A DNA stretch of 64,000 nucleotides from Rubrivivax sp. (GCA_027484825.1 JAIXSE010000028.1:1-64000); one strand, 5' to 3'; counted from the stretch's first letter, positions 1 to 8,580 are shown. The notes: generated by a model from the letters alone, not told the origin. Translations and numbers: made by a program.

Positions 1-2148
1 AAAGCTCGGGCAGAAGCCGTTCACGCAGCTGAAGTCCTTGTTGCAGCTGGTCTGCTCGATGGCGCGCTTGCGGCCCCAGTCGGTCTCCACCGGCACGACG
101 GACAGGCAGTTGCTGGCCTGTCCGCAGTCGCCGCAGCCTTCGCAGACGGCTTCGTTGATGAAGATGCGGCGCGGCGGGTCGGGGAATTCGCCCTTCTTGC
201 GGCGGCGGCGTTTCTCGGCGGCGCAGGTCTGGTCGTAGATCAGCACGGTGACGCCTTCGATCTCGCGCAGCTCGCGTTGCACCTGATCGAGCTGGGAGCG
301 GTCGTGGAAGGTGGTGCCGGCCGGGAACAGGCCTTCATGGCCCTGGTACTTGCCGATGTCGTCGGACACGACCACCAGCCGTTTGACGCCCTCGGCCTCC
401 ACCTGACGGGCAATCTGCGGCACGCTGGTCTGGCCGTCCACCGGCTGGCCACCGGTCATCGCGACCGCATCGTTGTAGAGGATCTTGTAGGTGATGTTGG
501 CCCGCGCCGCGATGGCCTGGCGGATGGCCAGATAGCCCGAGTGGTAGTAGGTGCCGTCGCCCAGGTTCTGGAACACATGACGCTCGGTGGTGAAGCGTGA
601 GTGGGCGGCCCAGTCCACCCCTTCGGCGCCCATCTGGATCAGCCCGGAGGTGCCGCGTTCCATCCAGCTGGCCATGAAGTGGCAGCCGATGCCCGCCAGG
701 GCGCGTGAGCCTTCCGGCAGTTTGGTGGAGGTGTTGTGGGGGCAGCCCGAGCAGAAGTAGGGCTGGCGGCGCACGCCGTCGGCGCTGTTGGACAGCAGGC
801 AGGGGGTGAGGAAGTCCACCACCAGATGGCGGCGGTCCAGCGCCGGATTCAGCCGCGCCAGCCAGTCGGCCACCGTGGGCATGATGCGGGAGGGACGCAG
901 CTCTCCCAGGGCGCTGAGCACCGGGCGGCCTTCTTCATCGGTCTTGCCCACCACACGGGGGCGCTGGCTGTCCGGCAGGTGGAACAGCAGTTCCTTGATC
1001 TGCCGCTCCACGACCGGGGCTTTTTCCTCGATCACCAGCATGTCGGTCAGGCCTTGGGCAAAGGCGCGCAGGCGGGTGGGCTCGAGCGGGAAGACCAGCC
1101 CCACCTTGTAGACCCGCACACCAGCGGCCGCCAGCGCATTCGGATCCAGGTCCAGGCGGCGCAGCACTTCCATGAAGTCGTAATGCGCCTTGCCGACGGT
1201 CACGATGCCCAGCGTGGCACGCGGGCTCACCACCACATGCTTGTCGATGGCATTGACGCGGGCAAAGGCCAGCACCGCGTCGAGCTTGTGGGCCAGGCGC
1301 GATTCCAGCTCCAGCGAGGGCAGGTCCACCGGGCGGATGTGCAGCGAGGTCGGCGGGGTGTGGGGCACCGGCTGCTGGAAGTCCAGGGGCACGGCATCCA
1401 GGTCCACCGTCATGCCGGACTCGACCACTTCGGAGATGGCCTTGAAACCCACCCAGGCGCCGGAGAAGCGCGACAGCGCCCAGCCGTAGAGGCCGAACTC
1501 CAGATACTCGGCCACATTGGCCGGATGCACCAGCGGCATGGACCAGGCCTGCAGCGCCAGATCGCTCTGATGCGGCGTGCTGGACGAGACGCAGCCATGG
1601 TCGTCGCCGCACACCACCAGCACGCCGCCTTGCGTGGACGTGCCGTAGACATTGCCATGCTTGAGGGCGTCGCCGGAGCGGTCCACGCCGGGGCCTTTGC
1701 CGTACCACATGGCAAACACGCCATCGACGGTGCGCTTGGGGTCCAGCGCCACCCGCTGCACGCCCAGGCAGGCGGTGGCGGCCAGGTCTTCATTGATGGC
1801 CGGCAGGAAGTTCACCTGGGCCTCGTCCAGGAACTTCTTGGCCTTCCACAACTGCTGGTCCACCATGCCCAGCGGACTGCCGCGATAGCCGGAGACGAAG
1901 CCGGCCGTCTTCAGGCCCTGGCGCTCGTCCATGCGCTTTTGCATCAGCAGCAGCCGAACCAGGGCCTGGGTGCCGGTCAGGAAGACCTGTCCGCTGGTAG
2001 CGGCCAGGTTGTCCGAGAGTTTGTAGGGGCGCAGTGCCAGGGTGTCGTTGCTGCCGTTGCTTGCGGCCAGCGCGCCCGGGCTGGGCTGCGCATCGGCCGG
2101 GGCCATGGGAAGGGGGGGCGTCGTGGCGACGTCTTTTGAAGTGTGCAT
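1..2148 (-). CDS. Indolepyruvate ferredoxin oxidoreductase, fused type (3' end outside window)
   Basis: Enzyme that oxidatively decarboxylates arylpyruvates (indolepyruvate and relatives) to aryl-CoA, using thiamine diphosphate and iron-sulfur clusters, in aromatic amino acid breakdown. The frame stays open from an ATG at 2148 to the window edge, giving about 716 residues of the N-terminal and central part. Visible are the start of the pyruvate-oxidoreductase-like domain (LTGTQALVRL, then GFVSGYRGSPLG), a thiamine-diphosphate region with NLGDGTYYHSG followed by YNDAVAMTGGQ, and a ferredoxin-type cysteine cluster CEGCGDCGQASNC near the window edge. Fused proteobacterial members are around 1,150-1,200 residues, so roughly 450 residues lie outside. 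It is divergent from an Lrp-type regulator, which probably controls it. Family identity is confident; the preferred substrate is not determined by sequence alone. Confidence 0.93.
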   Translation of the reverse strand, partial: MHTSKDVATTPPLPMAPADAQPSPGALAASNGSNDTLALRPYKLSDNLAATSGQVFLTGTQALVRLLLMQKRMDERQGLKTAGFVSGYRGSPLGMVDQQLWKAKKFLDEAQVNFLPAINEDLAATACLGVQRVALDPKRTVDGVFAMWYGKGPGVDRSGDALKHGNVYGTSTQGGVLVVCGDDHGCVSSSTPHQSDLALQAWSMPLVHPANVAEYLEFGLYGWALSRFSGAWVGFKAISEVVESGMTVDLDAVPLDFQQPVPHTPPTSLHIRPVDLPSLELESRLAHKLDAVLAFARVNAIDKHVVVSPRATLGIVTVGKAHYDFMEVLRRLDLDPNALAAAGVRVYKVGLVFPLEPTRLRAFAQGLTDMLVIEEKAPVVERQIKELLFHLPDSQRPRVVGKTDEEGRPVLSALGELRPSRIMPTVADWLARLNPALDRRHLVVDFLTPCLLSNSADGVRRQPYFCSGCPHNTSTKLPEGSRALAGIGCHFMASWMERGTSGLIQMGAEGVDWAAHSRFTTERHVFQNLGDGTYYHSGYLAIRQAIAARANITYKILYNDAVAMTGGQPVDGQTSVPQIARQVEAEGVKRLVVVSDDIGKYQGHEGLFPAGTTFHDRSQLDQVQRELREIEGVTVLIYDQTCAAEKRRRRKKGEFPDPPRRIFINEAVCEGCGDCGQASNCLSVVPVETDWGRKRAIEQTSCNKDFSCVNGFCPSF

Positions 2149-2247
2149 GGCCTGTCTCCGAGCCGTGGGGCCCTCTGATGGGGAGAAGGGCATTCTTGAT
2201 GAGTGGTTTGCGTCAAACTTGCTTGGTTCACTCATGCCGCCTACGAT

Positions 2248-2268
2248 CTTGAGCACAAAAAACTCAAG
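2248..2268. promoter_or_regulatory. Palindrome in the oxidoreductase/Lrp divergent intergenic region, candidate operator
   Basis: CTTGAG and CTCAAG arms (2248-2253 and 2263-2268) are separated by nine bases rich in A. The site is 11 bases upstream of the chosen Lrp start and about 100 bases upstream of the divergent oxidoreductase start. Lrp/AsnC proteins commonly bind AT-rich imperfect palindromes and regulate themselves and a divergent neighbour, so this is a reasonable operator. The assignment is inference from position and symmetry. Confidence 0.4.
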
Positions 2269-2278
2269 AGTGGCGAAA

Positions 2279-2761
2279 ATGCCAAAGGAAGCTTCTGATT
2301 CGACCTTCGATCGCGCCACCCGCTTGATTCTGGAGGCCCTGCAGCAGGACGCCAGCCTGAGCACCCAGCAACTGGCCGACCGGGTGGGCTTGTCCGCCAC
2401 GCCCGTCTGGCGCCGCGTGCGGGAGCTGGAAGAGCGCGGGGTCATCCGCCGACAGGTGGTGCTGGTGGACCGGGAACAGCTGGGCCTGTCCATCTGCGTG
2501 CTGGCCAATGTGAGCCTGGTGCGTCACAGCGAAGGCGCGGTCGAAGCCTTCGAGGCGATGGTGGCCGCCAGTCCGGAGATCGTGGAATGCCAGGCCATCA
2601 CCGGCGAGGCCGATTACGTCATCAAGGTGGTGGCGCCCGACATGAAGGCCTACGACCAGTTCCTGCAGACCAAGATCTTCAAGGTGGCCGGCGTGCACAG
2701 CGTGCGCAGCAATGTGGTGCTGCGTGAAGTGAAGTACGAAACCGCACTGCCGGTGCCGTGA
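2279..2761 (+). CDS. Lrp/AsnC family transcriptional regulator
   Basis: DNA-binding regulator of 160 residues, the usual length for this family. An N-terminal winged helix-turn-helix (about residues 10-60, with LSTQQLADRVGLSATPVWRR) is followed by an effector-binding RAM/AsnC domain (about 70-150, with the ITGEADYVIKVV segment). The reading frame also has an in-frame ATG at 2234. I chose 2279 because the protein then begins at normal family length and the palindrome at 2248-2268 lies outside the coding region. It is divergent from the indolepyruvate oxidoreductase, so a role sensing an amino acid and controlling aromatic amino acid catabolism is likely but inferred. Confidence 0.93.
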   Translation: MPKEASDSTFDRATRLILEALQQDASLSTQQLADRVGLSATPVWRRVRELEERGVIRRQVVLVDREQLGLSICVLANVSLVRHSEGAVEAFEAMVAASPEIVECQAITGEADYVIKVVAPDMKAYDQFLQTKIFKVAGVHSVRSNVVLREVKYETALPVP

Positions 2762-2803
2762 TCCCGCATTGGCCGGGTCTGCGGGCTGTGTCATGCTCGC
2801 CGC

Positions 2804-3505
2804 ATGTTCACCGTCTACGGCACTTCCGGAAGGATCTACACCGGCCCCCTGGAGCAGGTGCGGGATCTGGCGCCGGTGCAGGCGGTCGCCCGCACTCGGG
2901 CGGTGGCGCCGGTGGCCCAGCAGGATCCGGATGAGCAGGCCTCGGTGGCGGTGCGGCTGAGCGAGGAGCAACAGCGCAGGCAGGCCGGCACCGCCTTCAC
3001 CGGCCCCCCGCGCCCGCAACAGGCCTATGCCGCGCATGAAGCGCTGGCCGCCTATGGGGCACCGTCAACGGCACGCCAGCCGCTGTCGCTGGTGCGGCAA
3101 CTGATGAACCGCCGACTGGTGAGCGTGCGCTCGGGCATCAGCCTGCGGCGCGCCTGGGGGGTGCTGGCCCGGGCCGGTGTCGGCCAGGCGCCGGTGCTGG
3201 GGCCGCAAGGAGAAGTGATGGGCCTGATCACCCGGGCCGACCTGCTGCGCGGACTGTCCGACGATCTGAGCCAGATCGGCGAGGTGACGCTGCGGCTGGA
3301 CCAGCCCGTCGATGAGGTGATGTGGACGCCGGTCCCTGCGGCTCAGGAAGACACACCGGTGCGGGAAGCGGCGCAACTGATGATGGACCTGGGGCTTCCC
3401 GGCCTGCCGGTGGTGGATGAGACCGGCCATGCGCTGGCCTTTGTGTCCCGCAGCGATCTGTTGAAGGCGCTGACGCACGAGCCGCCGCTGGATCTGTGGT
3501 CCTGA
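2804..3505 (+). CDS. CBS-domain-pair protein
   Basis: Protein of 233 residues with two CBS domains in the C-terminal half (about residues 100-158 and 167-226). Each ends in the characteristic segment seen here as VMGLITRADLL and ALAFVSRSDLL. CBS pairs usually bind adenine nucleotides and act as energy-state sensors. The N-terminal 90 residues are Ala/Gln/Arg-rich with no recognised domain and look partly disordered. No catalytic or membrane partner is fused to it. It lies 42 bases downstream of the Lrp regulator on the same strand, but a functional link is not evident. The domain call is confident; the cellular role is unknown. Confidence 0.88.
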   Translation: MFTVYGTSGRIYTGPLEQVRDLAPVQAVARTRAVAPVAQQDPDEQASVAVRLSEEQQRRQAGTAFTGPPRPQQAYAAHEALAAYGAPSTARQPLSLVRQLMNRRLVSVRSGISLRRAWGVLARAGVGQAPVLGPQGEVMGLITRADLLRGLSDDLSQIGEVTLRLDQPVDEVMWTPVPAAQEDTPVREAAQLMMDLGLPGLPVVDETGHALAFVSRSDLLKALTHEPPLDLWS

Positions 3506-3533
3506 TGCGGCCGCAGGGGCGGCGCTTCAGTGC

Positions 3534-3974
3534 TCAATAGCGACGGTTGTATTTCTGCGCAGCTTCCAGCTCCAGCGCCTGCTGGGTGCGCCAATCTGTG
3601 CAGATGAAGATGCCGTCCTCGAAGACGATGTCGGGGAGCGAGCCATCCCCATGCGCCATGCGGCCATCCTTGCAGATCATGCTGCTCTGGGCGCTGGATT
3701 GTTCGGACAAGGCCTTGCCGACGGCCATGCTGTCCCGGGTGAACAGCGCCAGACTGGCCAGGCCAATCAGCAAACCCATCAGCAGCACCACCCCCCCCAC
3801 GATGTCCATGACGTCGCGCATGGCCGACGGGGGCTTGACCGTGGTCGGCGAGAAACGCTGGCCGGAGGCAAAGCTGACCGCTTCCACCGTTCCGGCAGCG
3901 GGCGCGGAGCGGGCGGGCGAGCGGGAATAGCTGGGCGAAGGTCGGGGGGATGCGCGGTTGTAAGCCATGTTCAT
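3534..3974 (-). CDS. Small single-pass membrane protein, unknown function
   Basis: Protein of 146 residues that I do not recognise. It has a Ser/Pro/Arg-rich cytoplasmic-looking N-terminus (about 1-50), one strong hydrophobic segment (about 57-80, IVGGVVLLMGLLIGLASLAL), and a C-terminal part with two cysteines (in SSMICKDG and GIFICTDW) that could form a disulfide if periplasmic. Overlapping frames on the plus strand have no recognisable features, and the minus frame has a plausible topology, so this is the likely gene. An alternative start three codons downstream (ATG at 3968) is possible. It converges with the CBS gene and is transcribed away from cheZ. Confidence 0.6.
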   Translation of the reverse strand: MNMAYNRASPRPSPSYSRSPARSAPAAGTVEAVSFASGQRFSPTTVKPPSAMRDVMDIVGGVVLLMGLLIGLASLALFTRDSMAVGKALSEQSSAQSSMICKDGRMAHGDGSLPDIVFEDGIFICTDWRTQQALELEAAQKYNRRY

Positions 3975-4202
3975 CTATCGATCGGGAGGTCGGAACGCGC
4001 CGGAGGGCGGGGTCGACATCCGCATAGCGGTAGGTGTCGAACGAACTATCCAAGCCTACTAGGCGACCGGGCTTGGCAATCACTTAAATGCGGGGTCGAT
4101 CCCCAAAAATGCACGGAGCGCCAACTCGCTTGCCGTTGGTTACAGCACTTGCAGATTTAAGATTTTGCCGCTCCAGAACCGCCTTTTTTTTGGTGCGTCA
4201 TC

Positions 4203-4751
4203 ATGTCCCAAACCGAATCTTCCCCTTCAGTGGCGGGCGCTCACCAGGCCTTGCACAAGCTGTCGCAGGAATTGCCGGACGCCTGTGAGCGTCTGGACTA
4301 CGTCAAGCGCATGACCGACCAAGCCGCCAGCAAGGTGCTGACGCTGGTGGACTCGGCGCAGGACGATGCCGAAGCGGTGCGACGACAGGGGAGTGAACTG
4401 TCCGAGTCCTTGCAGCGGCTGGCCACTGCGCCTGACCTCAGCGTGGAGCGGGCGCGGGCGATGATGCGGCTGTGCGCGGCCTATGCCGCCAGTGCGGCCG
4501 GCTTTGCGGACCGGGTCAAAGGCCTGCAGACCGAGATCATGATGGCGCAGGACTTCCAGGATCTGTCCGGTCAGGTGATCAACAAGGTGCTGGGCATGCT
4601 GCGGCCGGCGGAAGCGCCCCTGCAGGAGCTGCTGGCGCAGTTCGAGGCGGCCGAGCCGACGGTGGAAGAGCAACTGGCCGGCGTGCAAACACCCGACAAG
4701 GCGCTTCAGCAAGACGACGTCGACGCACTGCTTGCAGAGATGGGGTTCTGA
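4203..4751 (+). CDS. cheZ: CheZ, CheY-phosphate phosphatase
   Basis: Accelerates dephosphorylation of CheY-P in the chemotaxis pathway and so ends the tumble signal at the flagellar motor. The 182-residue sequence carries the diagnostic CheZ helix MMAQDFQDLSGQVI; Asp120 and Gln124 correspond to the catalytic pair of E. coli CheZ (D143, Q147). The C-terminal DDVDALLAEMGF matches the CheY-binding tail. It is shorter than E. coli CheZ (214). No cheY, cheA or flagellar gene is next to it, whereas cheZ usually sits with cheY. No strong ribosome-binding site is visible before the ATG. Confidence 0.93.
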   Translation: MSQTESSPSVAGAHQALHKLSQELPDACERLDYVKRMTDQAASKVLTLVDSAQDDAEAVRRQGSELSESLQRLATAPDLSVERARAMMRLCAAYAASAAGFADRVKGLQTEIMMAQDFQDLSGQVINKVLGMLRPAEAPLQELLAQFEAAEPTVEEQLAGVQTPDKALQQDDVDALLAEMGF

Positions 4752-4761
4752 GGCCCCCGGG

Positions 4762-5580
4762 TCAGGTCCAGAGCAAGGGGTCGAGCTGGTAGAACCGGCT
4801 CAGTTCGGCATAGACGGCAGGATGGGCCTGGGCCAGGGCGGCGGGCTGGCAGAAGAAGCGCTCGCTCGCTACCGCAAAAAATTCGGCAGGCTCGGTGGAC
4901 GCATAGTCGCCCAGCGGGTCCGGCTCGCCCGCCTCGAGACGGGCACGCAGCAAGGCAAAGCTGTGCTGCATCACCTGCGCCCAGCGGGCCTGTCGGCCTG
5001 GGTCGCCCAGCCAGGGCGCTCCATTGGCAAATCCCTTGTCCTGGTCCAGCTGGTGGGCGAATTCATGCACCACCACGTTGTGCCCCGCCTCCGGCAGCGC
5101 CGCTTCCCGCTGGACATGGTCCCAGGACAGCACCACCTGCCCCTCTCCCCAACTCTCCCCGCTGAGCACCTGGCGCTGCTGCATCTGCAGCGGCCCCTGC
5201 TGCCTCAGCCGGTCCACGATGAAGGCGCCCGGGTACACCAGCACGCTGTGCAGGCGCGGGTAATAGCCCCGTGAACGACCCAGCAGCGGCAAACAGGCCA
5301 GCGCCGCAATCGTCACCCGCACTTCATCCGTGATGGCTTGACCCGCACAGCCAATGAACTGCTTTTCCGCCAGGAACACCTGCATCTGCCGCTTGAGCCG
5401 CAACTGCATGTCAGTCGGCAGCCGGGCCACCTGCGGCACATTGCGACGCAGGATGGCGCGCCAGGGCGCGGGAAACGCCCGGGCACGGATCCGCGAACGG
5501 CGCCAGATCACCCGCCACGGCTGGCTGGCCCACCAGCCACACAGCAGCAGCGCCCCCAGCACCAGCAGGATCAGCCCCAT
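4762..5580 (-). CDS. mtfA: MtfA-like zinc-dependent peptidase (M90)
   Basis: Peptidase of the MtfA family, 272 residues. In E. coli MtfA binds and inactivates the Mlc repressor and has zinc-dependent aminopeptidase activity. The metal motif is HEFAH at about residues 172-176, followed by the family segment QLDQDKG. A downstream EFFAVASERFF probably supplies the third ligand. Unlike E. coli MtfA it begins with a hydrophobic segment (residues 3-18), so it is probably membrane-anchored. It converges with cheZ, whose stop codon is only 10 bases away. No mlc or pts gene is nearby to support the Mlc role here. Confidence 0.9.
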   Translation of the reverse strand: MGLILLVLGALLLCGWWASQPWRVIWRRSRIRARAFPAPWRAILRRNVPQVARLPTDMQLRLKRQMQVFLAEKQFIGCAGQAITDEVRVTIAALACLPLLGRSRGYYPRLHSVLVYPGAFIVDRLRQQGPLQMQQRQVLSGESWGEGQVVLSWDHVQREAALPEAGHNVVVHEFAHQLDQDKGFANGAPWLGDPGRQARWAQVMQHSFALLRARLEAGEPDPLGDYASTEPAEFFAVASERFFCQPAALAQAHPAVYAELSRFYQLDPLLWT

Positions 5581-5980
5581 GACATGCGCCTCATGATTCG
5601 GCCCTCGACCAGCGCGGTGACGTCCCTTCGGTGCGAAGCGGACAGGCCAGGGCGCTTGCTCCAGACATGCAAGGCAGGGCCGGTGATTTCAAGAGCGGCG
5701 CTTCACGAGCGAAGGTAACCGGCCGAACACGCGCTTGATGGCGCAACGTTACACCCAGCCCGATGTCCCTGAGACATCTGAACGGCCGCCGGGCGACAGG
5801 CGCCCGCATTGGGCGCCCCTTGCGCAGGGGGCAAGACCCGCCCCCGGACAATCGCGTTATCGGCAGTCGGCCGGGATTCTTGAGCCTTGCGTCACCAGAG
5901 TTCCGGATCGGCCAGCCCGGAACATGGACCCGGACCACTAGAGGGAGACGGCCGGCGCGAGGGCGCCGCCGAACACTGGA
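5581..5980. other. 400-base intergenic region
   Basis: No convincing gene. It contains the upstream region of mtfA on one side and of the 5981 gene on the other. One clear hairpin is visible: GGCGCCC (5799-5805) and GGGCGCC (5811-5817) with a five-base loop, without a following T-run on either strand. Open frames here are uninterrupted only because of high GC. Confidence 0.5.
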
Positions 5981-6361
5981 TTGACGCTGACGGAGATCAT
6001 CGCCACACCCTTGCGCACCACACCGTTTGACGGGAGCCCGCTGCGCGACTACCAGGCCCAGCAGCAGCAGGCCATGCTGGATGGGCCGACCCCCTCGGTC
6101 GTGCTGCGCTTGTCCCCCTACATCGGCAGCACGCCGCAGCAGGACTACACCGCCCGCCAGTGGGCCGAGGTGACCAGCGGCGACCATCCCCTCGCGGCCC
6201 CGGCTGCGCCCGTGTCGGACATTCAGACGCCGTCCTGGTCGCGCGGCACCTACACGCCGGTGAGCGGGCATGACCTGAGCGTCACCGTCGCTCTGGGGCC
6301 GGTGCTGTGGAACCATGTGGAGCGGGGCGGCGTCGGCCAACTGCTGAACGTCACGGCCTGA
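5981..6361 (+). CDS. Small unknown protein upstream of the paralogue family
   Basis: A 126-residue frame that I do not recognise. Third codon positions are strongly G/C and the composition is protein-like, with no lysine, Thr/Pro-rich stretches, and segments such as VVLRLSPYIG and GHDLSVTVALG. The frame opens with TTG at 5981 and no good ribosome-binding site, so the start is uncertain. It ends 100 bases before the first paralogue (6461) on the same strand, so it could be a partner or chaperone of that protein; this is only positional inference. No signal peptide or membrane segment is evident. Confidence 0.5.
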   Translation: MTLTEIIATPLRTTPFDGSPLRDYQAQQQQAMLDGPTPSVVLRLSPYIGSTPQQDYTARQWAEVTSGDHPLAAPAAPVSDIQTPSWSRGTYTPVSGHDLSVTVALGPVLWNHVERGGVGQLLNVTA

Positions 6362-6460
6362 CCCCCGGCGAGCGGGGAACAGAACAACAGTCCGCACCCG
6401 CGGCACTAGACCCGCGTGATCCGCCTTTCACGCAGGCTTCTGTTTCCATCGACCGCCGTC

Positions 6461-8503
6461 ATGTTCCCGTCCTCCGCCTCCTTGCAGCCCCATGCGGCCC
6501 TTGCCGCAGCCCGATCCGCGGAGACGACGCCGTTGGCCGGCCCGGCTGACTGCCATCCCCATAGCCACCCACACAGCATCCCCTCTCGCAGCGCCGCTCA
6601 CGGCGCTGCAGCGCTTCATGAGCATGCCGATTTCTGGAACCGGGTGGCGGATCTGTCGCATCGCCTGCTGCACAGCCCGCAGGACCTCCACACGGTGACG
6701 CTCCGGGGGCAGGATCTGGCCTACCTGTCGGCGGCGCTTCAGCAGGCAGACCTGCGGGTGCTGCCCCCGGACCACCACAACATGCTGCGGGACTGGCAGA
6801 CCACCCTGCAGGGCGTCGCAGCGGATGGTGCCTCCGGCAGGAGTCAGATCGCCGTGGCTGGCCCGCGTCTGCAGGCGTTGTCGGCGCTGCTGCATGACGT
6901 GCTGATCAGCAGCAGCCGGCCTCAAGAGGGTCACTGGATGCCCCTGGATCGCCAGGACCGGGAAGCCTTGCAGGCGCTGGGCGACTGGATGTGTGAGGGC
7001 GCTTGCAGCCGCAGCAGCGAACGGGGGCCACTCGGGCGTCAACTGATGCAGCAGGCCGCCGGGCAGATCGATGAGTTGCACGTCGGGACTGACCACGCCG
7101 CGCCTGACCTTCCGACCGGCGCGGTGCTGCATCCGCTGATCGATTCGAACACCCGGGCTCACGTGACATTGCCGCCGACGGCAAGAACCGACCCGCATCT
7201 GGCCCAGGCCTTGAGCGCCTTGCCGCTGCGAACCTGGCGCATGGCGGCGCGGGACACGCTGGCATGGGTGCTGCAGCAACGTCCCTACAACCTTCGAACC
7301 CTGGACTTGAGGCCCTGGCGCACGGCGCTGGAGAGTGACGGGCTGCAACTGCTGCAGCGGGCCGCCGACGAACTACCCAACCTGGCCCGGTTGCTGCTGA
7401 CGGCGCCGCTGCCTGCCGACGCGCTGGGCCAGGCCTGGACCGGCGCGGCCAGCGATGGCGGCTGGCTCTACCTCCGCACGGACCGGCCGGATGGCCTGGC
7501 CTTGCTGGACGATGCGGTCCGGCAATGGGACGGTTATATCGTGGCCACCCGCCAACCGCTGCGCCGCAAGGCCAGCGATCCGGACGCGGCGAGCCTGCTG
7601 ACCTTGGCGGCCCGCCTGGGGCAGATCCAGCCCCGCAGCCGCGTCGTGGGGAATCGGCTGGCAGAGGTGCTGGAGCGGGCCGCCAAAAGCGATGCTGCCC
7701 TGCGCCGATATGCGCAGGCGCTTCGCCAGCATCAGGCCCGGTTGACGAATCCTGCCCAGTTGCTGGCGCAGGTTCATGAGCAAGGTCAGGGGACGGGTGC
7801 CTCCCGCAGGACCGCCGGCATGGCGCGACTCTCGCCGCCGCTCAAGCTCCTGATGCCAGGCACCGCCAGGAGTTTCTCCGCAGCCCTGGAGTCTGCAGCA
7901 ACAGGCCCCTCGTCGACCGGTCCCACATCCGAGCGCGAGCTTGCGATGGGAGCTGCCGTGATGGGGGCTGCAGTTCGGGACGCTGATGCGATGGGCGCCG
8001 GTGAGAGGAGGGCCACTGGGAGAGGAGCCGCTGGGATCGGCGCCGCTCGGATGGGCGCGGGGTCCGCGGGCCGCCCCACATCGGCCATTGATTCTGCTGC
8101 TTCCTCATCGCTGCACTCGCCCGCTGCGCCTGATTGCACACCGCCGGTGGCCACCTCGACGCCGATCCTCTCGCCCATCCAGACGACCGGATCGGACGCG
8201 GCACGCCACGAGCCGTGGCGATCCATTCCGTTCAGTGCTGCCACCAGCTTCAGCCCAAGCCCAAGCCCAAGCCCAAGCCCTAGCCTATTTGCCAAGTCTG
8301 TTTCTGACCCGATCGCCGCTCTTGTCGCCGACCTTGTCGCCAGGCACTCAGCCCGTGTCCTCGAAGGCCCGAACTCGAGCGGCAGTGTCGAGGACAGCGA
8401 CACAGACACCTTCGAGGCGGGAGACGAGTCGATGCAAAGCAGCACGCTGGGCAGTTCGGTGTCCGCGCCCAGCATGGTGTGGTCACCCAATGGGAGGACG
8501 TGA
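6461..8503 (+). CDS. Paralogue A of a three-member unknown family, LRR-like core with disordered tail
   Basis: Unknown protein of 680 residues. Its core (about residues 60-450) aligns by eye with those of the genes at 8570 and 12027. Shared blocks are FWxxxxxLSxRL, LPPDxxxxLRxW, HVTLP, ALPLRTWR, LRTLDL, RTDRPDGLALLDDAV and RRKASDPDAASLL. Units of the form LxxLxL recur at roughly 22-30 residue spacing, resembling a short leucine-rich-repeat stretch. The last 200 residues are low-complexity: Gly/Ala/Met-rich, then a Pro-Ser repeat, then an acidic SVEDSDTDTFE segment. The frame also has a GTG at 6416. I chose ATG 6461 because it gives an N-terminus like those of the paralogues. No signal peptide, transmembrane helix or catalytic motif was seen. 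Secretion as an effector is a guess. Confidence 0.75.
   Translation: MFPSSASLQPHAALAAARSAETTPLAGPADCHPHSHPHSIPSRSAAHGAAALHEHADFWNRVADLSHRLLHSPQDLHTVTLRGQDLAYLSAALQQADLRVLPPDHHNMLRDWQTTLQGVAADGASGRSQIAVAGPRLQALSALLHDVLISSSRPQEGHWMPLDRQDREALQALGDWMCEGACSRSSERGPLGRQLMQQAAGQIDELHVGTDHAAPDLPTGAVLHPLIDSNTRAHVTLPPTARTDPHLAQALSALPLRTWRMAARDTLAWVLQQRPYNLRTLDLRPWRTALESDGLQLLQRAADELPNLARLLLTAPLPADALGQAWTGAASDGGWLYLRTDRPDGLALLDDAVRQWDGYIVATRQPLRRKASDPDAASLLTLAARLGQIQPRSRVVGNRLAEVLERAAKSDAALRRYAQALRQHQARLTNPAQLLAQVHEQGQGTGASRRTAGMARLSPPLKLLMPGTARSFSAALESAATGPSSTGPTSERELAMGAAVMGAAVRDADAMGAGERRATGRGAAGIGAARMGAGSAGRPTSAIDSAASSSLHSPAAPDCTPPVATSTPILSPIQTTGSDAARHEPWRSIPFSAATSFSPSPSPSPSPSLFAKSVSDPIAALVADLVARHSARVLEGPNSSGSVEDSDTDTFEAGDESMQSSTLGSSVSAPSMVWSPNGRT
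8252..8287 (+). repeat. Hexanucleotide tandem repeat coding Pro-Ser
   Basis: Four perfect copies of AGCCCA (8252-8275) are followed by two degenerate copies (AGCCCT, AGCCTA). They lie in frame within paralogue A and encode alternating Ser-Pro. Slippage would change repeat number without breaking the frame. Confidence 0.9.
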
Positions 8504-8526
8504 TGAACACCTGGACCCACTCGACA

Positions 8527-8580
8527 CCACTCAGCGGGTTCAAGTCACTCCGCGTTCGTCGAACTCACCATGTACGTCTC
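8527..8580 (+). promoter_or_regulatory. Leader conserved between paralogues B and C (copy B)
   Basis: The 43 bases before the ATG at 8570 and the first 11 coding bases match positions 11984-12037 before paralogue C, without gaps, at about 39 of 54 positions by my count. Shared pieces are CCACT, AGCGG, TCACT, CGCGTTC, TCGAA and CATG. Neither copy has a Shine-Dalgarno sequence. The match supports both start codons and suggests the 5' regions were duplicated with the genes. Confidence 0.65.

Noticed and set aside
736-2139. Long plus-strand frame of 467 codons opposite the indolepyruvate oxidoreductase
   Set aside because: His/Gln/Arg-rich antisense shadow; the minus strand encodes a clear enzyme.
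4080-4202. Sigma-28 promoter before cheZ
   Set aside because: TAAA occurs at 4084 but the -10 element at the right spacing does not resemble GCCGATAA.
5591-6406. Minus-strand frame of 271 codons opposite the 5981 gene
   Set aside because: Arg/Gly-rich shadow of high-GC coding DNA with no domain features; codon bias favours the plus-strand frame.
8461-8570. PIP/hrpII-box (TTCG-N16-TTCG) upstream of the paralogues, which would indicate type III secretion control
   Set aside because: TTCG occurs once near each start but no second copy lies at the required spacing before any of the three genes.
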